Origin: Kibdelosporangium persicum
GTDB lineage: Bacteria; Actinomycetota; Actinomycetes; Mycobacteriales; Pseudonocardiaceae
Direction: 5' to 3'
Length of the DNA: 64,000 nucleotides
Assembly (NCBI RefSeq): GCF_013280595.1
Contig: NZ_JAAATY010000007.1
Coordinates: forward strand, 62,001-126,000
The first letter of the stretch is position 1. The number at the start of each line of letters is the position of its first letter. The position numbers and the translations under genes were made by a program. A model generated the notes under the pieces. It ran no database searches and had not been told where the DNA came from. It saw only the letters and a list, made by a program, of their open reading frames with translations. Positions 16,522 to 27,263 of this stretch are shown here, in pieces.

Positions 16522-19500
16522 AGTCCTACCGGGATGACGAGCAGCGTGCGGCCGTTCAGCATTATCTCGAAGCCGTTCGGGTTCGCCCTGGCGAGCCTGG
16601 TCGCGACGCTGCTCTTGCCCGCCGCGGGCGGGTTGACCGACACGGCCCACCCGGCGAGCCGTTCGAACACCGCGCCGTCCGCGGTCATGAACCGGGGCAC
16701 GCCACCGCCTTCCATCCGCGCGAACAACGCGTCGGCCACGACTGTGCGGTCGCGGATGCCTTCCGTCTTGCCCACCGCGGTCGGGGTCGTCGTGCTCGAC
16801 GGGGTCCACGGCCGGTTCGGCGGACGCTCCAGGTCGGCCAGCACCTGCCGGTAGGCGGTGCTGTTGCGGTCGATGTCGACGGCCAGACCGGCCGGACGTT
16901 CGGCCACGCCGAGGTCGGTCGCCGCTCCGCCCAGCGGCTTGTGCACCGCGTTGACGCCGGTCTCACCCATCACCGTGGCCGGGGCACGGAGCCGCCCCAT
17001 GATGCCCTCGATCGCGGCCTGGTTCGGCGGGACGAGCGTGCCGGTCGCGTCGAGCGGCTGGCGGAGCTGGGCGAACAGCTGCTGGATCATGCGTTGCTCG
17101 ATCGGTTGCAGCGCGCTGTAGTCCACACCCGCCAGCATCGCGCGCACGGTGGACAGTGTCTGGTTGTCCACGATGATGTCGTCGGCGCCCGCCGCCGCGT
17201 AGCCTTCGGTCTCGGCTGCCTGGGCCGTGCCGCGCAGGAACCGGCGCAGCCGGTCCCAGCTTCCGGCGTCGGCGTACTGGGTCAGGATTCGCCGCGCCGC
17301 CCCGGTTTCCTGCTGGTCGAGGAACGGCACCAGCTCCCGGAGGTCGATCTCGGCGACGACTCTGGCCAGCAGGCTGTTGTCGAACGCGTCGAGCAGGCGG
17401 GTGGCCGTGCGTGGCGTGACGTTCCGTATGGCGGCGAGAACGTCGGGCGTCATCCGGGCCAGCAGGGCCTGTGCTTCCAGGCCGGACATCTCCGTCGCGG
17501 CCCACCGGACCGCGTCCGCGCCGTGCGTCGTGATGAGCGCGGCGAGGTCGGTGGCGGGCAGGTCGTCGGTCAGGCGCAGCAACGCGTCCGGTCCGCCGAC
17601 CTCGCCGAGCATCCTGACCAGGTCGTCCGGGTCGGCGACCCGGTCGAGCAGCCTGGTGAGCTGCTGGACGTCACCGGCCTGGTCGAGCAGCTCGGGCAGG
17701 CGGGCGATCCTGTTCGCGTCCGAGACCCGGTCCAGCAACAAGATCAGCTCGTCGACGTCGCGCACGCGGCCGAGCAGGGCGATCGCCACGTCCGCGTCGG
17801 CGACCTTGTCCAGCACCCGCAGCACGTTCGCGGCTTCGGCCAGGTCGAGCAGCCTGGCGATCTTCGCCAGGTCCGGCACCTTGTTGACCAGCCTGATCGC
17901 CAGCCCCAGGTCGCCGACCCTGGCCACCAGCGCGCGGAACCGGGAGACCTGCGCGAACACCTTCAGCCTGGCCAGGATGCCGGTGCCGGCCAACGCCATG
18001 CCGGCTTCGAAGATCGCGCGGCCGACCAGCTCACCGCGCTGCCGCCAGGTCAGGTCCGGCCGGCTGATCGCCAGGTAGAGGTAGTAGATCGCGGCCAGCG
18101 CGCCGGCGATCACACCGATGACCAGCAGCACCTTCCCGGCGAACGCCAGCACGGCGGCGATCGCGGCCAGCACCGCGGCGCCCTTGATCACCAGCACGAT
18201 CACCGCGATCGCGAGCACGACGACGATGACCGCGACCGCGATCCAGAACAGCGGTGTCCTGATCGCGTCCCAGATCCCCTTCAGCAGGCCGACCAGGCCG
18301 TTCCAGATGCCCTCGACCAGACCGGCGCAGAAGTTCCACAGCGAGTCGAAGAAGCCGCTCTCCTCGACGATCCGGTCGACGCTGACGTCGATCTCCCGGG
18401 AGAACCGGTCCACCGCCCGGTCCTCGTCCGCCAGTGCGGTGTCGACCTCCTCGCGGAGCTGCCCGGTGTGCTCGCGCAGCCGCTCGTCCCAGCGGGAGTC
18501 CAGGTCACGGATGACGCGGTCCAGTTCACGGCCGACCTCGTCGGTGACCACGCCCATGCTCCGCGCGCCTTCGTCGGTCGCGTCGTGCATCTCCTGGGCA
18601 GTGGTGTCCATGATCTGGTTGATCGGGCCGCCGAAGTCGTTGCCCGCCTGCTGTGCCGTGGCGATCAACGACTGGGCGTGGTCGTTGAGCGCGGTCTCCG
18701 CGTCGCTCGTGGTCTGGTCCATGCTGCCGAGGAATCGCGTGGCCAGGTCGTCGATCTGCGTTTCGCGTTCGGTGGCGGCGGTCAGCAGTTCGGCACGGGC
18801 CTCTTCGACGAACGGCGGGTAGCACGCGGCGTCCTGGTTCTGCTCGGCGAAACCGCCCAGGTCGTCGGCCAGTGCCTCGGCCGGCTGGGCGAGCTGGGTG
18901 ATCGTGCTCGCGACGGACTCGTCGAGGGACGCGTCGAACACCGCCGCCTGGGCCCGGATCTCCGCGCCGCGCCGGGCGGACTCCTCCTGGAGCGAAGTAC
19001 CGAGCTGGCCGGCCTCCGAGGTGATCCGGGCGGTCGCGTTCGCCGCGATCTCGCGCAGGGTGTCCTTGGTCCGGTCGCGGTTCTCCAGGATCTGGGCCCG
19101 TGCGTCGGCACGTGGCTGGTCGAAGTCCCGAGCGGTCTGGGCGGCCTCCTCGCGGAAGTGCCCGCCGAGCTCGGTGGACTTGGTGCGGACGCTGTTCGCC
19201 ACGGCCGTACCCGTGCGGTTGAGCTCGGCGACCACGTCCCGGCGCGCGGACTCCACGGTGTCGCGGATGTCGTCGGCCTGGTCGTGCGTGCGGTACCGCT
19301 CGATCTTGGCGTTGGCGATCTCCTCGGCGCGACGGCTGCGTTCGGCCGTCCCGTCGGTGGCCCGTTGGGCCTGCTCGGTGCCCGTTCGTTCGGCCACGCC
19401 GGCCTTGTCCTCGGCGTGCTGGGCGACTGCGCCGCGCTTTTCCTCGATCACGCGGTCCAGGCGCTGGAGCTCGGCCTCCGCCGCCGCGTCCACCCGGGCG

Positions 19501-19940
19501 AGCTCGGCTTCGAGGTTGCCCTGGATGGTCGCTTGGGCGGTGGACGCGTGTTGCTGGACGACTCCGAGCGCGGCCGCGTGCGCCTGTTCGACCGCCAGCG
19601 CCTTGGCGTCGGCCGTCGCACGGTGACGCTGCTTCACCGAGTCCGCGGCGGCCCGGATCTGCTCCGCCTGAGCCGTGCTGTGGGCGACGATCGCGGCCCG
19701 GCGGGCCTCGATGTCCGCCACCAGGCTCAGGAACTCCGGCGAACTCGGCGGCGCGATCGAGACCGGCGCCGGACCGGACATCATCCGCGCCACCGCCGCG
19801 TTGCCCGCCATCCCTTGCAACGCCAGCAAAGCGTCGGCCGGTGATGAGGGCACCATCGGCACGGCCTGCCGCACGGGAGCGGCAGCGGACTGTGCCGATG
19901 GCGCCGCTTGCGCGGTCGGTACCGAGGGTTCAGGCGGCAC
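16518..19940 (-). CDS. Large coiled-coil/transmembrane protein, possible injection-system cargo or polymorphic toxin
   Basis: 1140 residues from a GTG; ATG at residue 29 is an alternative. Residues 1-36 are Ala/Pro-rich. Residues 37-53 (ADALLALQGMAGNAAVARMM) match the short motif that opens many DUF4157 and other proteins linked to extracellular contractile injection systems. Residues ~65-555 are a long coiled coil rich in Ala, Glu, Gln and Arg. Residues ~557-630 hold two or three hydrophobic helices (IAVAVIVVVLAIAVIVLVIK and onward). Residues ~655-800 carry repeats of the form LLDRVxDxDxLxxLL. The last ~190 residues form a compact Gly/Pro-rich region ending LNGRTLLVIPVGL, positioned like a toxin tip. 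No injection-system structural genes are in the window. Confidence 0.75.
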   Translation of the reverse strand: MPPEPSVPTAQAAPSAQSAAAPVRQAVPMVPSSPADALLALQGMAGNAAVARMMSGPAPVSIAPPSSPEFLSLVADIEARRAAIVAHSTAQAEQIRAAADSVKQRHRATADAKALAVEQAHAAALGVVQQHASTAQATIQGNLEAELARVDAAAEAELQRLDRVIEEKRGAVAQHAEDKAGVAERTGTEQAQRATDGTAERSRRAEEIANAKIERYRTHDQADDIRDTVESARRDVVAELNRTGTAVANSVRTKSTELGGHFREEAAQTARDFDQPRADARAQILENRDRTKDTLREIAANATARITSEAGQLGTSLQEESARRGAEIRAQAAVFDASLDESVASTITQLAQPAEALADDLGGFAEQNQDAACYPPFVEEARAELLTAATERETQIDDLATRFLGSMDQTTSDAETALNDHAQSLIATAQQAGNDFGGPINQIMDTTAQEMHDATDEGARSMGVVTDEVGRELDRVIRDLDSRWDERLREHTGQLREEVDTALADEDRAVDRFSREIDVSVDRIVEESGFFDSLWNFCAGLVEGIWNGLVGLLKGIWDAIRTPLFWIAVAVIVVVLAIAVIVLVIKGAAVLAAIAAVLAFAGKVLLVIGVIAGALAAIYYLYLAISRPDLTWRQRGELVGRAIFEAGMALAGTGILARLKVFAQVSRFRALVARVGDLGLAIRLVNKVPDLAKIARLLDLAEAANVLRVLDKVADADVAIALLGRVRDVDELILLLDRVSDANRIARLPELLDQAGDVQQLTRLLDRVADPDDLVRMLGEVGGPDALLRLTDDLPATDLAALITTHGADAVRWAATEMSGLEAQALLARMTPDVLAAIRNVTPRTATRLLDAFDNSLLARVVAEIDLRELVPFLDQQETGAARRILTQYADAGSWDRLRRFLRGTAQAAETEGYAAAGADDIIVDNQTLSTVRAMLAGVDYSALQPIEQRMIQQLFAQLRQPLDATGTLVPPNQAAIEGIMGRLRAPATVMGETGVNAVHKPLGGAATDLGVAERPAGLAVDIDRNSTAYRQVLADLERPPNRPWTPSSTTTPTAVGKTEGIRDRTVVADALFARMEGGGVPRFMTADGAVFERLAGWAVSVNPPAAGKSSVATRLARANPNGFEIMLNGRTLLVIPVGL

Positions 19941-20059
19941 GACGCCAAACTATGGCGTTCCGGCCGGGATCACCTGCCCGAACGGGCATCAGTTCGGACA
20001 GGACACCGTTAGATCAAATGGCGCCCAGCGCTCGCCGGAAGGCGGCTTCGCGCGGGCGG

Positions 20060-20827
20060 TTACCGCTGTGGCTGGGCGAGAAACCCACCCGGACGTCGAA
20101 CCGGCATGATCGGCGCGGGCTCGGTGGTGAGGAAGTCCTCGACCAGCCGGGTGACCAGTTCCGGCTTCTCCCAGAACAACAGGTGCGAGGTCGCGGGCAC
20201 GATTCCCAGCTGCGCCTGGGGGATCGCCTCGTACATGTCGACGATGTGCCGCAGGTGGATCATGTCGTCGTCGGCGAGCAGGATCAACGTCGGGCTGGCG
20301 ACGCCGGCGGGATCAAGCGTCTCCCCGGCCTCCATTTCCGCGAATTTCCGTACCACCACAGGCATGTGGTCACGGCCGTCCGGCGAGACCTCGGCGTACC
20401 GGTCGACCAGTTCGGGCGGGAGCTGGGCATCCGGTTGCGGCAGGAACATCCAGCCGTCCTTGTCGTACGCGGTACTGACCAGCACCAGCTTGCGCACCAG
20501 TTCCGGGCGGCGCAACGCGAGCGCCAGCGCGACGTAACCGCCGGTGCTGTAGCCCGCCACGTGCGCGGGCCCGCCGACGACCTCTTCGAGGAACGCGGCC
20601 ACGTCGTCGACCAGCATGTCGATGCTGACCGGGCCCTCGACGTCCGGTGTGCGCCCGTGGCCACGCCGGTCCAGCAGGTGGATCCTGAACCCGCCCGCCA
20701 GGTTCAGCAGGTTGCCGTCGAAGTCCCGGGAGTCGGAGAAGCCGCCGTGCAGCAGCACGAGTGGTTCACCGTCGCCGCGCACGTCGTACCACGAGCGGAC
20801 GCCGTTGACTGTCACATAGTCGGACAC
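20060..20827 (-). CDS. Alpha/beta-hydrolase
   Basis: 255 residues from a GTG with AAGGGA upstream. A complete alpha/beta-hydrolase fold is visible: oxyanion segment LVLLHGGFSDSRDF, strand IHLLDRRGHGRT, nucleophile elbow GYSTGG (Ser near residue 94), acid in ILLADDDMIHL and catalytic histidine in PATSHLLFWEKP. It probably hydrolyses a small ester, lactone or similar; the substrate is not readable. It is the last gene of a minus-strand operon, TetR - ECF sigma factor - hydrolase, with 34 bases between it and the sigma factor gene. Confidence 0.9.
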   Translation of the reverse strand: MSDYVTVNGVRSWYDVRGDGEPLVLLHGGFSDSRDFDGNLLNLAGGFRIHLLDRRGHGRTPDVEGPVSIDMLVDDVAAFLEEVVGGPAHVAGYSTGGYVALALALRRPELVRKLVLVSTAYDKDGWMFLPQPDAQLPPELVDRYAEVSPDGRDHMPVVVRKFAEMEAGETLDPAGVASPTLILLADDDMIHLRHIVDMYEAIPQAQLGIVPATSHLLFWEKPELVTRLVEDFLTTEPAPIMPVRRPGGFLAQPQR

Positions 20828-20861
20828 GAGTGTCCCTTCCGAGGAGGCTGTGTTTCACCAC

Positions 20862-21785
20862 CTAGGACGGGCCTGTGCCGGGAAACTCATCGCTCGCCAG
20901 CCCGAAAGCCGGAAAAAGGTGTCCTGCTTGCAAATACGTGGTGGTGTGGGTGACCAGTCCACCGGAGACCTCGTAGACCTGGAGCGCGAACGGCTCGCCC
21001 TTGAGGTACTGGCCGTAGACCGGCGCGCCGTTGGCGAAACCGGCGGGCACGAACGTGGAGATCTGGCAGACCGCCTCGGACCCCGCGCCGCGCAGGGCCG
21101 CCATGAGCTCGTCGCGGCCCCGCATCCACCAGGTGAACGGCGGCATGGACGACGTGGCGTCCTCGTGCAGCAACGTCACCAGCGTGTCGAGGTCGTAACT
21201 GGTGAAGGCCTTCATGTAGCGCTCGACGAGCCCTTGCTGGTCCTCGTCGAGCGGCTTCGCGGTGGGACGGGTCGCGAGCGTCACCCGGGCCCGTTGCAGC
21301 GCGCTGTTCACCGACGCGACGCTGGTGCCGAGCAGCCCGGCGACCTCGTCGGCCTTCCACGCCAACACTTCCCGCAGGATCAGCACCGCGCGTTGCTTGG
21401 GCGGCAGGTACTGCAGCGCCGCGACGAACGCCAGCCGGATCGTCTCCCGCTCCGCCACCACGTTCGCCGGATCGAGCACGCGTTCGTCCGGAACGGGTTG
21501 CAGCCAGGCGTTGTCCGGCAGGACGGCACCGAACTCGGTGCCCGCGGGGGAGGGGCCGGTGACGTCCATCGCGATGACCCGGCGTGGCGCGCCGCGCAGC
21601 ATGTCGAGGCAGACGTTGGTGGCGATGGCGTACAACCAGGACTTCAGCTGCCCGTGGCGCTGGTCCTGCCTGCGCCACGCGCGCAGGAACGTCTCCTGCA
21701 CCGCGTCTTCGGCTTCGGCCAGGGCACCGAGCATCCGGTAGCAGTAGCCGGTCAGCCCGACGCGGTACTCCTCGAGCTCGGTCAT
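20862..21785 (-). CDS. ECF sigma factor with SnoaL-like C-terminal domain (SigG/TIGR02960-like)
   Basis: 307 residues from the ATG at 21785, which overlaps the TetR stop (ATGA). Region 2 is GYCYRMLGALAEAEDAVQETFLRAW with LKSWLYAIATNVCLDMLR. Region 4 is LQYLPPKQRAVLILREVLAW followed by VAGLLGTSVASVNSALQRAR. The remaining ~120 residues form a SnoaL/NTF2-like domain (FTWWMRGRDELMAALRG, VYGQYLKGEPFALQVYE), known in the SigG/SigJ-type ECF groups to regulate the factor in place of an anti-sigma protein. It would redirect RNA polymerase to a stress or metabolite regulon. Confidence 0.93.
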   Translation of the reverse strand: MTELEEYRVGLTGYCYRMLGALAEAEDAVQETFLRAWRRQDQRHGQLKSWLYAIATNVCLDMLRGAPRRVIAMDVTGPSPAGTEFGAVLPDNAWLQPVPDERVLDPANVVAERETIRLAFVAALQYLPPKQRAVLILREVLAWKADEVAGLLGTSVASVNSALQRARVTLATRPTAKPLDEDQQGLVERYMKAFTSYDLDTLVTLLHEDATSSMPPFTWWMRGRDELMAALRGAGSEAVCQISTFVPAGFANGAPVYGQYLKGEPFALQVYEVSGGLVTHTTTYLQAGHLFPAFGLASDEFPGTGPS

Positions 21786-22357
21786 GGGCCGATGGTGCCA
21801 CGGCCGACGAACATCACGTCGGCGAGCGTGCGGAACAGCTCCGCCGGGTCCTGGTCGCCGATGGCCCGGTCCAGGTTGCCCGCCAGTGCCAGCGTGGCGA
21901 AGCCGTGCGCGGTGGACCACGCGGCGAGCTGGGCCAGCGGGGCACTGTGATCTCCGGCCAGCGCCTTGACGGTTCCACGCAGCATCCTGCCCGTTCGCTC
22001 GCGCGCGGCGACGAGTTCGGGCGCGTCACGGTGGTAGAGGTCCGGGCGGTACATGACCGCGAAGTGCCCGGGGTGCTCCAGCGCGAACCGCACGTACCGC
22101 ACGCCGAGGTCGATCAGCTTCGTCCGGTCCTCGGCGATCGCCTCGGCCAGCGACCCGGCGAGCAGTTCGTTACCCTCCACCGCGATCGCCGTCAGCAGGC
22201 CGGCCTTGTCCTTGAAGTGATGGGCGGGCGCGGCGTGCGAGACACCCGCGCGGCGCGCGAGGCCGCGCAGCGAGATCGCGCTGGGACCGTCCGCCGCGAT
22301 CACGTCGAGCGCGGCGTCGAGCACGGCCCGGCGCAGGTCGCCGTGGTGATAAGCCAT
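21782..22357 (-). CDS. TetR/AcrR-family transcriptional regulator
   Basis: 191 residues. N-terminal HTH: AYHHGDLRRAVLDAALDVIA, LRGLARRAGVSHAAPAHHFKDK. The C-terminal ligand domain contains RYVRFALEHPGHFAVMYRPDLY, the WHG-type pattern of this TetR subgroup. The gene begins a minus-strand operon and its stop overlaps the sigma-factor start. Two perfect palindromes lie in the divergent promoter region with the SCO6745-like gene and are the likely binding sites. It probably represses both directions. Confidence 0.93.
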   Translation of the reverse strand: MAYHHGDLRRAVLDAALDVIAADGPSAISLRGLARRAGVSHAAPAHHFKDKAGLLTAIAVEGNELLAGSLAEAIAEDRTKLIDLGVRYVRFALEHPGHFAVMYRPDLYHRDAPELVAARERTGRMLRGTVKALAGDHSAPLAQLAAWSTAHGFATLALAGNLDRAIGDQDPAELFRTLADVMFVGRGTIGP

Positions 22358-22375
22358 GCCAGCACGATACCGGCA

Positions 22376-22394
22376 ATCTTGTCATTGACAAGAT
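22376..22394. promoter_or_regulatory. Operator palindrome 1 overlapping a -35 box
   Basis: ATCTTGTC-ATT-GACAAGAT, a perfect 8+3+8 inverted repeat 19 bases upstream of the TetR start. On the plus strand it contains TTGACA at 22385-22390, which is spaced 18 bases from a TAATCT at 22409-22414: a near-consensus housekeeping promoter for the plus-strand genes. Confidence 0.75.
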
Positions 22395-22409
22395 GTAGTC
22401 CGGGCTCGT

Positions 22410-22430
22410 AATCTAGTCGGTGACTAGATT
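22410..22430. promoter_or_regulatory. Operator palindrome 2 overlapping the -10 box
   Basis: AATCTAGTC-GGT-GACTAGATT, a perfect 9+3+9 inverted repeat overlapping the TAATCT -10 element and ending 13 bases before the ATG at 22444. Its arms differ from those of palindrome 1, though the spacing style is the same. Confidence 0.75.
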
Positions 22431-22443
22431 GCGGAGGTTCTCC

Positions 22444-23265
22444 ATGCGGCACATGTGGCACCTGCTCGAACCGATCCACGCGCTCGTCTACTACGCACCC
22501 GAGGTCTCCGCCGAACTCGCGAAGCTCGGTTACGACGTGGATACCCGCTGGCCGACCTATTTCCCCCTCAGAGCCGCGCCTTTCGGGCCCGCGAGCCCGC
22601 AGCTGGTGACCGCGACGTTCTACAGCTTCGCGCCCGGGATGGTCGCCAGGTACATCCCCGCGGCCTGGGACGTCGCGTCCCCGGCGGCGGTGATCGAGGC
22701 GCGCACCCGGGGCATGGACCAGGTCCTGCGCCGGCTGGCCGGGGACGTCGACCTGACCGAGGCGGCGGAGCTGGTCAAGAAGGTCGCGCTGGCGGCCGAC
22801 ATCGCCGGCCGGCCGCTGGCCGCGGCGAACGCGTCGCTGCCCTGGCCGGAGGAACCGCACCTGGTGCTGTGGCACGCCGCGACGATCCTGCGGGAACACC
22901 GCGGTGACGGGCACATCACGGCTTTGCTGACCGCCGGGCTCGATCCGTGCGAGTCCCTGGTCTCGTTCGCCGCGATCGGCGCCGCGCCGGTCGAGGTGTT
23001 CGCCAGCCGGGGCTGGTCGCCGGAGCAGTGGGCGGCCGCGCAGAGCAGATTGTTCGTGCGCGGCTGGCTGGACGCCGAAGGGCTCGCCACGCCGGAGGGC
23101 GACGAAGGCCGGGAGGCCGTCGAGCAGCTCACCGACGAACTCGCCGAAGCGCCCTGGTCGGTCATCGACCACGGCAGGCTCGCCGAACTGGTGCTGCCCG
23201 TGACGATGGCCGCGGTGGGGTCCGGCCTCCTTCCTTCCAAGACCACGCTGGGAATCCGCCGTTAG
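22444..23265 (+). CDS. SCO6745-family protein
   Basis: 273 residues from the ATG at 22444, which has CGGAGG 6 bases upstream; an earlier in-frame GTG would lie in the operator. The N-terminus HMWHLLEPIHALVYYAPEV and the later W-H-A (LVLWHAATILREHRGDGH) and RGW (VRGWLDAEG) motifs match a conserved actinobacterial family of helical proteins with winged-helix-like C-termini (SCO6745 type). Their function is not established. It is transcribed divergently from TetR and is followed closely by a VOC protein, so it may share in the response to the TetR ligand. Confidence 0.75.
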   Translation: MRHMWHLLEPIHALVYYAPEVSAELAKLGYDVDTRWPTYFPLRAAPFGPASPQLVTATFYSFAPGMVARYIPAAWDVASPAAVIEARTRGMDQVLRRLAGDVDLTEAAELVKKVALAADIAGRPLAAANASLPWPEEPHLVLWHAATILREHRGDGHITALLTAGLDPCESLVSFAAIGAAPVEVFASRGWSPEQWAAAQSRLFVRGWLDAEGLATPEGDEGREAVEQLTDELAEAPWSVIDHGRLAELVLPVTMAAVGSGLLPSKTTLGIRR

Positions 23266-23274
23266 CGTCGCGGC

Positions 23275-26324
<3,050 letters not shown>

Positions 26325-26368
26325 CGGGCCACTTCCTTCGTTCGGGGTGTGGCACCAGCCTATGACCC

Positions 26369-26393
26369 ATTGCGGCCACTTCCTGGCCGCAAT
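26369..26393 (-). terminator. Hairpin after truncated TetR gene
   Basis: Perfect 10-bp stem ATTGCGGCCA / TGGCCGCAAT with a 5-base loop, starting within the TetR stop codon. No U-run. Position suggests a terminator or processing hairpin between the TetR remnant and the VOC gene. Confidence 0.55.
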
Positions 26394-26725
26394 CAGGGTC
26401 GGATCGCGGCCTCGATCGTCGTCGCGGCGAAGGCACGGGCCTGTTTCGCGGGACCGTCCAGGCCAAGCGCTTGCGCGGACGCGTTGGCGCCCTCCCAGAT
26501 CAGGACCAGCCGGTCGGCCAGCGCCTCCGGGGCCCGCACGCCGTCGAGCTGGGCGGTCAGCTCGCCCAGGCGTGCGCGGACCCAGGTCTTGGACGCGACG
26601 GCGCCCTGGTGCGCGGGCAGGTCGGGATCGGGGAACTCGGCGAGCGTCATCATGCAGGCGCATCCGCGGAACTCGTCCGGGGTCATCTGCTCGACCAGTG
26701 AGTCGAACATGGCCAGCAGCTGGTC
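26393..26725 (-). pseudogene. TetR-family regulator, C-terminal fragment
   Basis: Only the ligand-binding half of a TetR regulator remains: MFDSLVEQMTPDEFRGCACM, then TLAEFPDPDLPAHQGAV, and an end ASAQALGLDGPAKQARAFAA. This corresponds to the C-terminal ~110 residues of the family. The coding frame runs 5 codons upstream of the ATG at 26710 (DQLLA) and then meets a TGA, where sequence of another gene in the opposite orientation begins. The DNA-binding domain is missing, so it cannot act as a repressor. A deletion or rearrangement near 26720 is the simplest explanation. Confidence 0.75.
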
Positions 26726-26793
26726 TCACCGGCGAGGTGATCGAGGTCAACGGCGGGTTGTACCTCGGTCCGCGAGCGGCGCTACACCACTGA
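26719..26793 (+). pseudogene. SDR oxidoreductase, last ~24 codons only
   Basis: On the plus strand GLTGEVIEVNGGLYLGP ends in a stop at 26793. GEVIEVNGG-(L/Y) is the C-terminal signature of short-chain dehydrogenases. Nothing of the preceding ~230 residues is present. It directly abuts the truncated TetR gene, so both look like the two sides of one deletion. It overlaps the 3' end of rnhA by 12 bases. Confidence 0.65.
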
Positions 26794-27240
26794 TTTCTTC
26801 GACTCTGCACACCCACGCACGGCCAGCCGGTCAGCACGCTCGTTGTCCGGATGGCCGGCGTGGCCCTTCACCCAGTGCCACTCGACCTGGTGCGGCTCGG
26901 CTGCGGCAGCCAGCCGTTGCCAGAGATCCGCGTTCTTCACCGGCTGTTTGGCCGACGTCTGCCACCCGTTGGCCTTCCAGCGCGGCAACCACTGCGTGAT
27001 GCCGTTGCGCACGTACGAGCTGTCGGTGTACAGGTGCACGACCGACGGCCGGGTCAACGTCTCCAAAGCCTTGATCGGCGCCATGAGCTCCATACGGTTG
27101 TTCGTCGTGGGCGTCGGCTCCCCGCCGTACAGCTCCCTCTCGTGCTGCCCGTAGCGCAGCAGGGCACCCCACCCGCCTGGCCCTGGATTCCCACTGCACG
27201 CGCCGTCGGTGTAGATCTCCACAACCCGCTGTTCACCCAC
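26782..27240 (-). CDS. rnhA: Ribonuclease HI
   Basis: 152 residues from the GTG at 27240, giving [20 protein letters not shown]; the normal length for the enzyme. The four catalytic acidic residues are visible: Asp in YTDGAC (residue ~11), Glu in NNRMELMAP, Asp in LYTDSSYV and Asp in HPDNERAD. The handle region [12 protein letters not shown] is also typical. It cleaves the RNA strand of RNA-DNA hybrids, removing R-loops and primers. The C-terminus (CAESKKSVV) overlaps the SDR remnant by 12 bases, so the stop region may have been reshaped by the rearrangement next door. Confidence 0.96.
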   Translation of the reverse strand: MGEQRVVEIYTDGACSGNPGPGGWGALLRYGQHERELYGGEPTPTTNNRMELMAPIKALETLTRPSVVHLYTDSSYVRNGITQWLPRWKANGWQTSAKQPVKNADLWQRLAAAAEPHQVEWHWVKGHAGHPDNERADRLAVRGCAESKKSVV

Positions 27241-27263
27241 GCAAGCACCGTACCGGCACTGGC

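Noticed and set aside
16941-19844. 967-codon open frame on the plus strand opposite the large coiled-coil gene
   Set aside because: It is the antisense of a strongly biased GC3 coding sequence; the translation is Arg/Gly/Val-rich with no domain, whereas the minus-strand product has clear motifs.
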